64,000 bases of DNA from Theristus sp. LFF4_11 (taxonomy: Eukaryota > Nematoda > Chromadorea > Monhysterida > Xyalidae), in assembly GCA_030248135.1 (NCBI GenBank), contig JASANC010003141.1, positions 1 to 64,000 of the forward strand, written 5' to 3'. This document shows, one piece after another, positions 40,089 through 54,787 of this stretch. Under the pieces are notes generated by a model. The model saw only the letters and a program-made list of their open reading frames with translations, searched no databases and was not told the origin of the DNA. Within the stretch, counting starts at the first letter, position 1. Each line of letters starts with the position of its first letter. The translations under genes and the position numbers were made by a program.

Positions 40089-40905
40089 GATGCGCCGTTT
40101 GAAATCAAGTAGCCGCAATTCGTCGACCGTACAATCACTGCACTGGCGTTCACTGAAGTTGTGTACACATACACCTGACACTGCAGTTGAGCATTAATTA
40201 AAAATGATGTTGCAGGTCTAATGTTGGAAGCGCTGCAGAAACAGCTTCGTCATCGGCCACGTGCGTCAGTGATTGTTCTGCTGTTCTTAGTTTGGCTTCA
40301 TTAGCGTCCCGTCACCGTTAAAAGTAGCCACCTTATCAATGTTTGCATGTGCATGTACGCATTACAAACACTGCATGCCTTGATTACATGTTTCACCGAA
40401 AACAATACCCGCCATGGCATTTCAGCTATTCAAACTTCATTGGGGGGGCGCTTAGTTGTTACCAGTTCAAGCGGGTGAGCATATCAGCCTACGCATGGAG
40501 ATTATATCACCAACGAAAAAAATTGTAATTAATCTTGCGGCGCAAAGGCGGTGAAACTCTGGACAGACGCGCTGTTTCATTTTGGATGTCTCCACGCAAA
40601 AAAAAATAAATGTTTGCCTATGCTATTTCTAGGCTACTCTTACGCTAACGTTGTTTCCAGGCTGTTTTCCGATTCTGTCCACCCCTTGGCACTCTACAAC
40701 AAACGAACATCAAACAATTTCCGGCAAGCTAGCATTTTTCGCAAAGTCGAAAAAAACGGCTAGGGGAAGAAATGTTGTAAACAAATTGGTTTGTAGATTT
40801 AGTGCAAATGCAAAAATTTTAGCCCTAGAATTGAAAAGAGTGCGCGCGATGATGTCGAAGTAGTGAGCAAGAGTTTCAATCAGTAATCACGTTGCCATTC
40901 TTCCT
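40089..40905. other. Spacer
   Basis: No exon, RNA gene or repeat family member was identified between the peptide gene and the first calmodulin-like gene. Confidence 0.5.
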
Positions 40906-42244
40906 TCAAGTTTTTTCCTCATTGAGCATCAGTCGGCGAAAAGCTGAAAGCAGAGGAAATGTTGTGAAACAGAAAACAAAATGTATTAAAACGCCCTCTT
41001 AACGAAACCAAGAAGTGCAACAACAGTGCGGCTTTCAGAAAGGCCGAAGCCGTGTGTGTTTTCCAAAGCAGTGAAGCCCATCGTAAACAGTTTGACACGT
41101 TTTTATGTCAAAAGGTTTCCAAAAATGCCAAGCGCGACCGTCAAAGTTGACGCGTCCACTCGGCGGCACATTCGCCCTCGAAAACATGTCCTTCATGTCG
41201 TCGTCGGTCAGCGAGGAGTCCAGCCACTTCAGCACGTGACTCAGTTCGTCCGTTCGAATGTATCCGCGGTTCGTTTTGTCGAATGGCTACACAGTACGCT
41301 TGTGCCACTGGGTGGTTTCAAAGACATGTGCACGCTGAAAACGGTGTCCGGTTCGCCTGGGGGGGGGGGTTCCGGAAATAAAAGTGAATCAAAACGCCGA
41401 GCGTGTTGGTGTTATTTTTGTTTCTGGGACACTACAAGGCAGTGAAGCGACACCCAGGACGTTTGGACACCTTTTTAAGCGTGTGCGCTGATTGGTATAA
41501 TCTACAGTAGTGTACTCCCAGTCAACGTTGCTCGTTCAGTCAACGATTTTTAAGAAAACCCCTTTTTCACAAATTTTTCTGATTGAACTTACACGGAACG
41601 CCTCGCGCATTTCTTCCTCAATGTCAGTGGCTTTCATGCGCAACACCATAATCGTCAAGAATTGCGGGAACTCGAGTTTTGATGAACCTGAAAACAGTGC
41701 ACAAAAGTGCAATAAAACTGCGCTGATGAAAATTGTTCAACAAAATATTCAGCATTTTGTTGCACCATTTGTTGAATTCTTTTATGTTTAAAAAAATGTA
41801 AGTGGTCCGACACTACTGTGTATCATAGTGCAGATGTAGAAATGAAACCAAAAACCAGTGAAAGACAATCTTCATGGGAGCAGTGACCGTCTTCATCAAC
41901 TTTGTCCACCAACGACTGCAGTTCCTTTTCGTTCGGATTTTCCCCGAGCGAGCGCAGCACCTTGCCAACGCAGGACATCTGAATGACGCCATCGCCGTAC
42001 TCGTCGTACACGCTGAACGCCTCGCGGAATTCTGCGAAACAAAATTCGCGACAGAAGTTTTGTTTATTTGAAATAGAAAATAAACGCTGTTACACTGAAA
42101 GAGACTGACCACGATACTGATCAACGTTGATCAGCAAACGCTGTTCGTTCACTGACCACGTTGATGTGTATTTTGTGACTTCAGGCATGAATGAAACCTA
42201 CGTTGAATCTGCTCGCGAGTGAATTCACCGGAGAGCGATGACAT
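40906..42244 (-). CDS. Calmodulin-like EF-hand protein, copy A
   Basis: Calmodulin-type proteins bind Ca2+ through EF-hands and regulate partner proteins. Five exons: 42202-42244, 41888-42031, 41593-41687, 41139-41286, 40906-40943 (155 residues). The frame ([49 protein letters not shown]) follows calmodulin closely in spacing. The Ca2+ loops are poor. EF1 has Cys at position 12 instead of Glu. EF2 ([12 protein letters not shown]) has Gln there. EF3 ([12 protein letters not shown]) could bind. EF4 ([12 protein letters not shown]) has lost most ligands. It is therefore probably a low-affinity or non-binding relative rather than calmodulin itself. Exons 2 and 3 have exactly the same lengths (144 and 95) as the neighbouring copy B, showing a tandem duplication. 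Confidence 0.88.
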
Positions 42245-42758
42245 TTTTTGTGTCAGGTGTTCTGGTAAAATGAGGTGCTTTTGTGCGGGTTTTCTGTTGT
42301 TCTTTCTGAGAGCAGCATCCTTCAACAAACACAATTACCATTGATTCCAAATCAAACGCTCACTGTCCGTAGCCTAATTGCATTGTCAGTCAGTCGCTTG
42401 TCACATGTGCCAGTTTGGTGTGTTTTTAACGTTTTACTTTTCATGGTCAATTTGAAAAACACAGCAGTAGACACAATACATGTCGTACGTAACTCGATTT
42501 ATATGAGCGCAATCTAGTTTTTGACAAGACCACCATTGCTCGGCGGCTTGTGCCAAGGTCGAAACGCCACTTGTTTGTTGGTTTTTGTTATTCGGTTAGA
42601 CTTGGTCAATCTTGGTTGGTATAATATTATACAGTCAATTTATGCGGAACATACATGTCATTTGCGACCTTTGAACTCCAAAGGTTTCACAGTGTCAAAC
42701 GCAAAATCACATGTCTACACGTCAATCACATGATTCAGGGAGGCGAAACCAATACAGT

Positions 42759-43628
42759 TCACAAGCCAAGCACCATTGAGCGAAACTCTGCAAGTAACCA
42801 ATAACAAACGTAAAAATTAATTAAAAAGACAACGAGTTTTTCACTGAGCCAGAGGCCGAATACGCCGATGGTTGTCCGTCTCAGGTTCAGCAAGCAAACA
42901 GTACCGAGAAAGAAAGATCCACATTTTGTTGAGCCAACCCCAGCGCAACTGCTGGTTGGCCAAAAGTTGTTTACCAATGGCTAGCAGAAGAAAATATTGA
43001 GCTTTTTGTGGAACTACGATGTTTCTTTACACGAATGCCAGACGCGCGCACCGACCGCTGTATTCAATGAATCCACTGTTGTTCGCGTCGCCCTCGTTCA
43101 ACATGTCGTCCACCTGTTCCGGCGTCAGTTTGTCGCCGCAGAACGTCGTCATCACCAGGCGAAGGTCGTCTTTTGGAATGTATCCACGGTTGTCAATGTC
43201 AAAAACCTGATTGATGTCGGAAAATGTTTTCTGGTGACTACAATCGGCCTTGCAACCTTGCGAAAAACCGTCATTTCGTTCGGACGCACCCTGTACGCGT
43301 GTCTGACCTCCTCCTCGACGTCGACGCTCTGCAGGCGATGCGCCATCACCGCCAGGAATTCGTCGAACGTGATTTTGATTCGACCGGAAAAAATGAACGT
43401 TTTTCTTAATTGCAACACAACAAAACTCACGATTTTCATTGTAAAAAACGTCGCCACGTCATTTCTCACAAAGGAAACACGCACCGGAGGCCTCAAACTC
43501 ATTCATGATCTTGTGTAATTCGGATTCGTTAGGATTTTCGCCGAGCGAGCGCAACACGGTGCCGATGCTGCGAATGGCGATCAAACCGTCGCCCTGTTTG
43601 TCGAGTGCTTTATACGCGTCGAGGTAGT
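42759..43628 (-). CDS. Calmodulin-like EF-hand protein, copy B (5' exon uncertain)
   Basis: Exons 43485-43628, 43290-43384, 43056-43206 and 42759-42787 match copy A in order, phase and nearly in length (144, 95, 151, 29). EF1 (DKQGDGLIAIRS) lacks the final acidic ligand, and EF2 (EASGRIKITFDE) lacks positions 1, 3 and 5. EF3 (DIDNRGYIPKDD) and EF4 (DANNSGFIEYSE) look competent, so this copy may bind Ca2+ through its C-terminal half. The intron before the 95-base exon ends in TTTTTTCCG instead of AG, although the homologous intron in copy A ends TTTCAG at the same codon. No ATG lies in the first exon listed. A candidate first exon with a strong donor (GTAAGC) and correct phase is 44498-44528, beyond a MITE, but it is only tentative. 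Confidence 0.75.
42921..43003. repeat. Dispersed repeat copy b (inverted)
   Basis: This is the reverse orientation of the module pair seen at 31825 and 59233, including GGTTGGCCAAAAGTTGTTTA. It lies in the last intron of calmodulin-like copy B. Confidence 0.65.
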
Positions 43629-43704
43629 CTGGGCACATGAGTGATTTGCAACTGAATCAGTCATTCACAATGGCAGCAATTGAGTCAACTGAACTTTTTG
43701 CTTG

Positions 43705-43984
43705 TACAGAATGGCCGATTAAACATGGCAGCTTTTTTCAGGGTGCAAGGAGCGCGCGAAATTTGAATGAAAGAAAAAAGACGTTCAGGAACCCAATTGT
43801 CTGTCAAATTTGACGCGTCTTTTTAAACGAATTGATTCCTCGTGCCCTGCTGTTCATTCTTTTTCACTTGCACACACGATTGGGAATTATCTTGGCATTT
43901 TTGAAAAAGACAACTCCTAGTCTGCGACTGATCCCACCTTGATGGAAAATACAAGGACTGCCTTATTTATTCGGCCATACTGTA
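43705..43984. mobile_element. MITE copy 3 (full length)
   Basis: A 280-bp element bounded by TA, with ends TACAGAATGGCCGATTAAAC and, reversed, TACAGTATGGCCGAATAAAT. The interior matches copies 1 and 4, including the GACAACTCCTAGTCTGCGAC block. If the tentative first exon of calmodulin-like copy B is right, the element is intronic. Confidence 0.88.
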
Positions 43985-45656
43985 GACATTGCCTGGTAAA
44001 CACTGAAATTCGCGTTTTTTTCTGCACACTGCATTCGATGCAGCTGAGAGCATGCGAGAATTCGGAATTGCGCAATTTTGTACAGAAAGCAGTGATACAA
44101 GCTCATCATAGCAATGTTGCATGAACCATCACAGGCACACACACCCGATGGTGTATCATCGCGAATGTGCGTGCGTGCCTGTTGGTATGCGGCTCACCAA
44201 CCAAAACAGCACCAACCGAGAATCTGTTCATCGGACATTTGCGCTGTTGGATCGGCCATTTTGTCCAGATGTAACGTTCCGAAACTGGCAAATGCGCAAT
44301 AGCTTTCTCACTCAACGATCGCAGACCACAAAAAACACCTTGAACACTATCGTCAGAGCCAGAGCCGCAAGTGGTCATAATTTTCGTGCAGTCACAATTT
44401 CGAACTGTCCGAGTCATAATTCTAATAGTTTGTGTCAACCAGTCTTTCACAATGTGCGGCAATTTCGCTGTTTCCGGTGTACACCCGCTGTGCTTACTTG
44501 GTATTGCAGTCAAAAAGCGAAAATGCATAAACGGTTTTGGCTGCCATTTTTTGGCTTACATTGTTATCTGGGAGAATGAACCAACGTAATGCTGGTTGTG
44601 ACGTGTCATATTAACAAGCTTCGTTGACACTGATTTCTGTAACTATGTAAAGTATGACCTATTTTTTAAACGTGTCCGACTGAAATGACGTCATGTGCCG
44701 CCAAACATGCACTTGCCGTTCACACCAAACCAGATTCTCCGTTTAGCCGATTTCTTCCCGTAAACAAATGGTGAATGTCGAATCAGTCACACCAAACTGA
44801 CATTTTAGTGTCTGTACTCTGACAAACGGGCGTTTTTAAAGCAAATGACGTCATTTTAGTCCGGACACGTTTGAATAAATTCACAATAATAATGACGATT
44901 ACAGCCTGTCTGCGCTCATTCTCACCACGCAGGCGCGGGCTCCTCGGCCCGGCCCATCCCACCGACCGACTGAGATTTGAAAACCAAAAAAGCCACATCC
45001 AATTGCCAACAATTCAAGAATTTCACTCAAAATTAGTGTTTGACTCACAATACTTACGATTGAAACATCGGCCCGTGATGGCGTTTTAATAATGAGAACG
45101 AAAACAAAACTTAACAATACATTGAAGTAATTACGATTTGTCTTTTACTGATCAATAAATCATAGTTAAGTTGATCCAAAACAGATTTGCAACGGGATTC
45201 AATCAAAAATTCAAACTTTGTAACATAATTTAGACTTTCAAGTGCTCATTGCTTAACTTTTAAATAGAAAACGATTGTTGGTTTTTCATCGAATAATAAA
45301 AAAACTCCAACTAGAATTGACAATCTACAGACTAACGTAAAAAAACAGTAACATTAATTAATGTGGTTTAAAGAAATAAAGATGAAATCAAGATCGGCGT
45401 CAATACCATTTCAGCCGCAAAAGATCTCAAAATTCGAGAAAAACCGCCGACGAATAATAACAATTAAAATTAATAAAACACAAAAAAAAATTCACAACAG
45501 CAAATAAAGACGCAAATAAAATGAAACGAAAAAAGCGCACAAACGCACAGTGACGCACGGGAGAAAAATAACAATAAATGACAGTATTTTACAGTGGGTC
45601 TTTCATTAATAGCCCTTCAGACGGCAGATCTTTGGTGGAGCGAGCAGTCACTCAGT
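43985..45656. other. Spacer, A/T-rich
   Basis: Apart from the tentative exon at 44498-44528 (-), no coding segment is supported. 45100-45590 is very A/T-rich and lies just 3' of histone H3.3, so it probably includes its 3' untranslated region. No stem-loop of the replication-dependent histone type was seen, as expected for H3.3. Confidence 0.5.
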
Positions 45657-48665
<3,009 letters not shown>

Positions 48666-50640
48666 TCAGTCGGACGCCGACGTCGCGGAGTACGATTCAT
48701 GCTTATGCGAATCATAGTGTTGTTGTTTTGATCGGATGCTCACTTGTTTCTTCCAACGAAGCGCGTGGTAGGCCCGCTCAATCGACCAGAACAACAGTGA
48801 AATGAGCAGACCAACGGCAAGCAGAAAAAACGCACCAATCAATGGCGTCAACGCCACCGGGCGAACGAGGTTGGCGGCCTCGGCTAACTCCGTTCTCCGT
48901 TTGCAACTGCGCTTGTACTGTTGCACGACAAGTGTCGCGTTGTTGATGACGTCTTGTAACGATGGATAGTACTGGATGATCGCCTCGTTGATACGCTCGA
49001 TCAATTCCACGTTGCTCGGGCGAAACACGAAGCTCGTCAGGAAATTCGTCACTCCCACCGCTGGCACCATGTTCAGATTGCAATTCTATGGAGCAAGAAG
49101 TAAACCACTCTTGGCGGTGGCAACTGCACGCAAGTAAAAAACAACGTGGGTGACACCTTTTCAGTTTTTGCTGAATAAGTCGTTGTCATAGTTTTCAAAA
49201 TTTTGAACGTTTGTTTCGCGCAAAAACTGAAAAGTGTGGCGGATCCACAAAGGTTCAGAAATTTATCAGCTCAAAATAAGGGCGGGAAATCCCTTACTTT
49301 CCCAAAAAAATCAGGTTGCTGCAATGGAATCCCGTTCCCCGATTAAAGATAAGCGTGAAGAGGCCAGGTGCGTCGACCAATCAGTTGATAAAGGCCAGAT
49401 ACAGTAACTAAATCTGACATTCCCGCTCTCACGCATTGTATTGGTCGACCGATATCGTTCTACTAATTTTTTTCCGAACGCAAACATCTCTGCATGAGCC
49501 ACTAACGTGGTCATTCGCGAATAGCGCGCGCGCGTTGATCAGCTTGTTCAGATACAGATAGCGGTGCGTGTTCAGCATGGCGATCTGCCGCGTCACGTCG
49601 CGCTCGTAGACGATCGGATTCGCGCAACGCTGGCAGACGGCGGCACGCATGCGCGCGATCAGACTGGCGTTCGAATGACGCAGCTCCTCGGCAAGACTCG
49701 AGTGCGCCGACGTCATGATCAGACTGTACGCGCCCGTCTCGAGGTGTCCGACCATCTGCTCGATGCTCATACGAGGCAGTTCGCGTGGCGGCGGCCGCAA
49801 CAGCAACGTCAACAGGTAGCCCTTGTACAGATTCACCGAGAACAAACTCAACAGCGACACGTTGCACACGATCGCGGCGGTGCTCATGCGTCGTGGTGTC
49901 GGGCTGAACACGTTGTTCTCACCGAGAAAGTACTCGAACATGTGCCACGGACTGGCGGTGGCACGCGCCAGCCACAGCAGACGCCCATCGGCGGTGTAGT
50001 TCTTCCAGGCGATGTAGAGCAGATGCAGCAGCACGAGCAGCAGCGCAACGTTCAGCCAGACGGGCGCGTCGAACACGTGCACCAGCCTGAGCAGCGTCTG
50101 CAGCACGTTCTCCGGCGGGGCGCCGACCAACACGGGCGCACTGCTGGTGACCGGGTACGAGAAACTCACGTAGCGAGAGCGTAGTGCCGTGAACGAGTAC
50201 ACCCAGGGAAGCGTGTCGAAACGGTCCGCTAGTAGATCGCCCAATGGACCAGACCTTCGCGCACACGCACACGCAGTTTCAGAAAGCTCGCCCTTCAATG
50301 GGGTGGCAGATACGTATCACCGAAAATCGTTGACTTTGCCACTAGCTTTTGAAAACAACCGGCTAGTTTTATTTTCGATTTTCGGTTGCACAACGGTGCC
50401 GAGTGGGGGGAGGAGGGGCGTGTCTTTCTGAAACTGCTTCCATGTGCCGTTTTCGAACGCGGTGCTGTCGGTTGTGTTGAGATAGACCAAGCTCAATGGC
50501 TCGTCGATCCATCCAGCGATGTGACTGAGAGCGTGAAACGAGGAGTCTTCAGCGTTCAGACATTGCGTCTGTGCCTCAGCAGAAACATAGCGGTGACATT
50601 TGGCGACTGTTTTGTCTGCCAGGTACAGGCCAATGCGCAT
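48666..50640 (-). CDS. Divergent ionotropic (glutamate-type) receptor
   Basis: A ligand-gated cation channel subunit of the iGluR/IR superfamily, expected at the plasma membrane of sensory or neural cells. Three exons: 50321-50640, 49507-50254, 48666-49085 (495 residues). After an S1-like region (FSYPV following PLGDLL) come M1 (~170-192, VWLNVALLLVLLHLLYIAW), a pore-loop region, M3 (~238-265, VCNVSLLSLFSVNLYKGYLL), S2, and M4 (~436-458, PLIGAFFLLAVGLLISLLFW), then a short cytosolic tail. The usual SYTANLAAF signature of M3 is not preserved, and no N-terminal domain or signal peptide is present in the model. An upstream exon may be missing. Exons 1 and 2 lie in the same frame, separated by a TGA inside a 66-base interval bounded by GT and AG, read here as a very short intron. 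Confidence 0.82.
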
Positions 50641-51096
50641 GTTGAAGTTTTGTTAGAAAAAAACCACTGTGCCAGCTTTGTTCGGCAATGAACGTTTTAA
50701 AAATTAATGAAAAATAAATACTCTCCCGATTTTTCGTGGTGAAAACAATGGTGTTTGGTCTTATGTCTAATATTCATTATTTTCTCTATCACAGTGGAAT
50801 GGCACGTCTTTTTTCACACCTCCTATTGTTTGCTTAATAAATGAAGCAACATTCTATGTTTTCAAAGTTTTGCGTTCAATTCATGGAACGTTTTTTTCGT
50901 AGATGCGTTTGGATTACATACTCGCAACATACAATGTACAAGTATCAATAATGTTGCGAAAGGTACATAAACTCAAACTGATAATAAAATTATAGTCCAA
51001 TAAACGATAACCAATAAAAAACGGTCTTTTTTTAACGCACACTTGCATTCAAGTCTGGTTAAGAACGTCTGTCTTTACAACATTCTAAATCGATCA
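50641..51096. other. Spacer
   Basis: A/T-rich spacer between the receptor and the Kelch-repeat gene; nothing recognised. Confidence 0.5.
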
Positions 51097-54000
51097 TCAA
51101 TCATTCGATGCCGATCCTGTGAGTGCAACGCCAATCTCTCCGCCCACTTTCAAATCGTAGTCAGTGATCACACTCCACAAGTCCGCCTCAAAATCATAAC
51201 GTTCAATGGACTTCAGTGGTCGGCCAGCTGCGTCGAAACCGCCTGCAAAAACGTGCATATTCAAACATTCTGGTTTCATAAATCCGGTTTAGTCGAAAAG
51301 TTTGCTTTTCAGAGTGCACCGCCGATTTTAGCATTGTGCGCCTTTTCTATCCACGCTCTCATAAGAACCCAAACACCGTGGCAAATTGGCATAAGACGCA
51401 TAAAGCGCGTTGTAGCCCATGCTCAAACAAACAAACAAAAAAAAACTAAACAGAAGTATCAACATTTTACCAATCCACGTGCGTACCAATGTCAGTGCCA
51501 TGAGAGACTTTAGACCTGTGGGATTTTCTGTTCAACTCCTTTGAATTTGCGTGTTCACTCAGCATGTTGCGCCAGTAATTTGCCAAAAAACTCGCATCAC
51601 TAACCGAAAACGAACAGCTCTGAGTGATAGCAGCACAGTGGCGCATCGCCGCGTGGCACATTCAACGGCGCGATCGTTGTCAGTTGACCGGAGCGCAGGT
51701 CGAAGCAGAAGCAATCGCTGGTGACGTCGGTGAGCGAGCGCCAGCCGCCGGCCAAATAGACGCGCTCGTGGGCGCCGTCCAACGCGGCCGACAGACCGAA
51801 GGTGGCGTGCGGCAGACTCGCATCCGCCCGTGACCACTTGGCCGTCGCAAAGTTGTAGCGGACGATCTTGCATTGCGGCTCCGTTTGTTCTGAATACGAT
51901 CGAAATTTGGATGGGGGTGTTTTTATGTTATAGAAACGGAGCGCTTCACCAAAAAGGTAACTTTTCGGCTGAAGTTGCCACTATCTTGCCAGCACCAGTT
52001 ATGAGGTAAAAGAAGGACACGTTTGCCACTAATGTTGCTGCTGAAATTGAGTTTACGTTTAGCACAAGCTTTGTAATAACATCGGTTGCAAAGCAACCCA
52101 GTATAATCAGAGAGGCAAACTAAACGACAATGACATCGTCAACTTGGTACACGTTATTTTAAAAAATAACCTTAAAAATATGGTACCCGTACTGTAGCCC
52201 GTCCAACAACCAAAACAGCCAAAACAAATCTGACGTCAAGTTAGGCAAAACTTATTCGCATGTTTGCTCACGTGCAAATCCGCCGAATCGATACAGCCAT
52301 CCGCAGTGGACGACTTCGGCCGCTGAGACCTGCGTGAACTCCGTGGGCACCTGGCCGACGGTGCTCCAATCGCCCGTTGGTCGTCCATCGACGTCCAGTT
52401 GCAGTCGTTCAATCGAGCTGAGAATTCGGTTGCGGGGCCACGGCAACCCGCCGAACACCCACAGCGACCCGGCGGCCTTTGATTGCTTTGAATCAGTGTT
52501 CAGTTGCTTCGGCAGATTGATGCCTCCGTCCTGATTGGACGGCACAAACAGAATTCCATTGGCCATTTCTCGCGGCTCCGCCAGCGCGGGCGTCCAGCCG
52601 ACGTACTGCCGACGCTTACAGTCGAATATCGCCAGTTTCTCCGTGGTTCGCTTCTCGAAACCGAACGCCAAGTAGATGAGGTCGTTTTGATGGTCGGCTG
52701 CTTTCACGCAAGCCGGTTTGCCGAAATACAGGCGAAAGTCGTCTTCGCTTTTGACAAATGGTTCGTTTTTCACGGCTGTCTCTGAGCGGTTTGGATTGTA
52801 CAACGTGACCGTGCCGGGTTCGAAGATCAAAAGCCGATCTAAAAAAGAAAACCGTTGGCTTAGATTTTGAAACTGCACTCTGGTTTTTTGAAACTTGTCA
52901 TTTTGAATTACCAAAGAACAAAAACTGAAGTTCAAAAAATCCAATAACCGGCGTCAGTCGCCGATGTCGCAGCAAACGGCGCAGTGAACGAACCAGACTC
53001 TTGTTTTATCAGTTTAGCAACATCTGATCGGTTCAAATCCGTGTTGTTGAGTGAACGTTTGTTCTTGTTCGTGCCACTACTCTCCGTTGTAGAATTGCTC
53101 GTTGGCTTCGTCACTGAAGAACGGGTGCTACGTGCTGGAAAAGTGTATGGGTTGAATACTTTGTTCACCACTGTCACTGTGAACGCTAACAATTTGTTGA
53201 TATGAACATAATTTGTTGAGAAGTTTTTTGTGACGTTGAAGTAAACATGTTGCAGCTTCGGTTTTTACTCCTCCCAGAAATGATAACCAAAGTCTCGCAC
53301 AAGGTAACCAATAATGCGCAACGTCAAGTGGCAACAAACGACGACTCACCTTTCGACGACGTTTGCTGCTTCGCGTTGGCACGCGTTTTGCGCGGTCGCT
53401 TTTTGTGAGTGGCGTTCTGTGGCATGTCAACCGGTCTGTCATTCTGTTGTTTCGTCGAACTGGAACAAGCAAATTGCTGCGCGGTATTCTCGTCGGCCAC
53501 TACATCGTTGGTGGGCTCCGCAGTCTGGGCACGGCCTCGCGGTGCGTCTGACACGGCCAGTGACTCGTTCTCCTGAAAAGAAAGCTGTTCAGTTCAGAAA
53601 CTAGTTCAAGTTAACGCAGTTTTTTAATGTTCAAGTTAATGGTAAATCTGTGATTGTTGATCATGATGCGAAAGAGAAAAAACGAATTCAAAACCAGAAA
53701 GCCGCAATGCGCACGCACTTCAGTGAAAGCGAATGTTGGCGGCGACGCGTGCGCCAGCGGTGTGCTGACGGTGACCGGCACTGGAGTCATCGGCGTCTTC
53801 GCACTCTCCAGCTGAAATCACAATCACATTGAATCTCCACTCAAATCAGCAAATTAGTCAACCGCATTCATTAAGCGGCATTCATGAAGTAGTATTTAGT
53901 GACCGCGTAGCTGTGTTATATCATTACTACGCGTCACTAAATACTGCTTCATGAATGCCCCTTTATTCCGAAAAACCCATCAGGTTAACCTAACCAAACA

Positions 54001-54364
54001 AACTCAACACTCAACACTGAACACATTATTGACAAGTAGTTTGCTGACCTTTTATAATCGGCGCCAAGAAAACTCCCCAAAAAATTCATTTGCACAAAGT
54101 TCAGGTATACAGCTCCCCCAATCCACGAAATATATTTCTGACAGTTAAAAATACTGAAAAAACAAAAATCAACATGTTTTCCCAAAATTTCCCGGTCACC
54201 AATTTGCGAATGGTCCTGTCAATGAGTCGATTCGCACGTGGTGCGTCTTCGGCGAGCTCCGGATAGACGAACGTCAGTTTCTCCAGGAGCTGTGGCTTGT
54301 GTGCCAGCAGGAAATCAATCAGCGACACGCGCACGGCACCCATGATCTCTGCGTCGTCTGCCAT
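51097..54364 (-). CDS. Kelch-repeat protein with basic linker
   Basis: Seven exons, 54200-54364, 53719-53811, 53350-53572, 52949-53134, 52272-52838, 51605-51889 and 51097-51242, join in phase (554 residues). Residues 1-55 are an unassigned helical segment (DFLLAHKPQLLEKLTFVYP). About 56-220 is low-complexity Ser/Thr/Asn-rich linker with a Lys/Arg cluster (HKKRPRKTRANAK) that could be a nuclear signal. From ~225 the sequence shows Kelch blades: LWVFGGLPWPRNR...IERLQLD, LYRFGGFA...IVRYNFATAKW, VYLAGGWRS...CFDLRSGQL and LFVFGGFDAAGRP...IERYDFEADLW. No BTB or BACK domain is present, so it is not a standard cullin-3 adaptor. The propeller probably binds a protein partner. Intron 1 carries a near-perfect hairpin (53877-53959). 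Confidence 0.85.
53877..53959. repeat. 83-nt near-perfect hairpin in intron 1
   Basis: Arms 53877-53910 and 53927-53959 pair with one mismatch and one bulged base around a 16-nt loop; each arm begins or ends with GGCATTCATGAAG. The size fits either a microRNA precursor on either strand or a very short palindromic element. Confidence 0.85.
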
Positions 54365-54787
54365 GCTTCCTTGATGTCCGCTCTCAACAGAGTTTTGTTG
54401 AATTGATACGAACTTCAGGGTTAAAAATAATTTGGTCTAAAAATAATACGTGCCGGCGTTGCAAGGTCACCCAACCTTACAGTCTGTTTTCAAAATTTTT
54501 TTGGCGCGCAAAAAAAGGGTGCGCACAACTAACAAGAGCGCTAACAGCAAGCGGTGATGGAAAATAGTAAAAAAATAACACACTAACAATGATGACATTT
54601 TTTTAACGTGTGCCCGCTTTTAGCTTCATCTTTTATTTTCTAAAGAACGCAACAAAAACAAACACAAACAACAAAAACGTGGGAATCTCAAATTTTCTGT
54701 CATAACAATAATACTGGACAGAATCGACGTCAAAACAAGAAAGAACGAATAAAATGTACAAACATGGCTGCATCACAAAACATCACC
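54365..54787. other. Spacer
   Basis: No gene seen. It separates the Kelch gene start from the 3' end of the PAN-domain gene. Confidence 0.5.

Noticed and set aside
50317..50319. TGA as a selenocysteine codon in the receptor gene
   Set aside because: No selenoprotein family context; GT and AG bounds around the TGA make a short intron the simpler reading.
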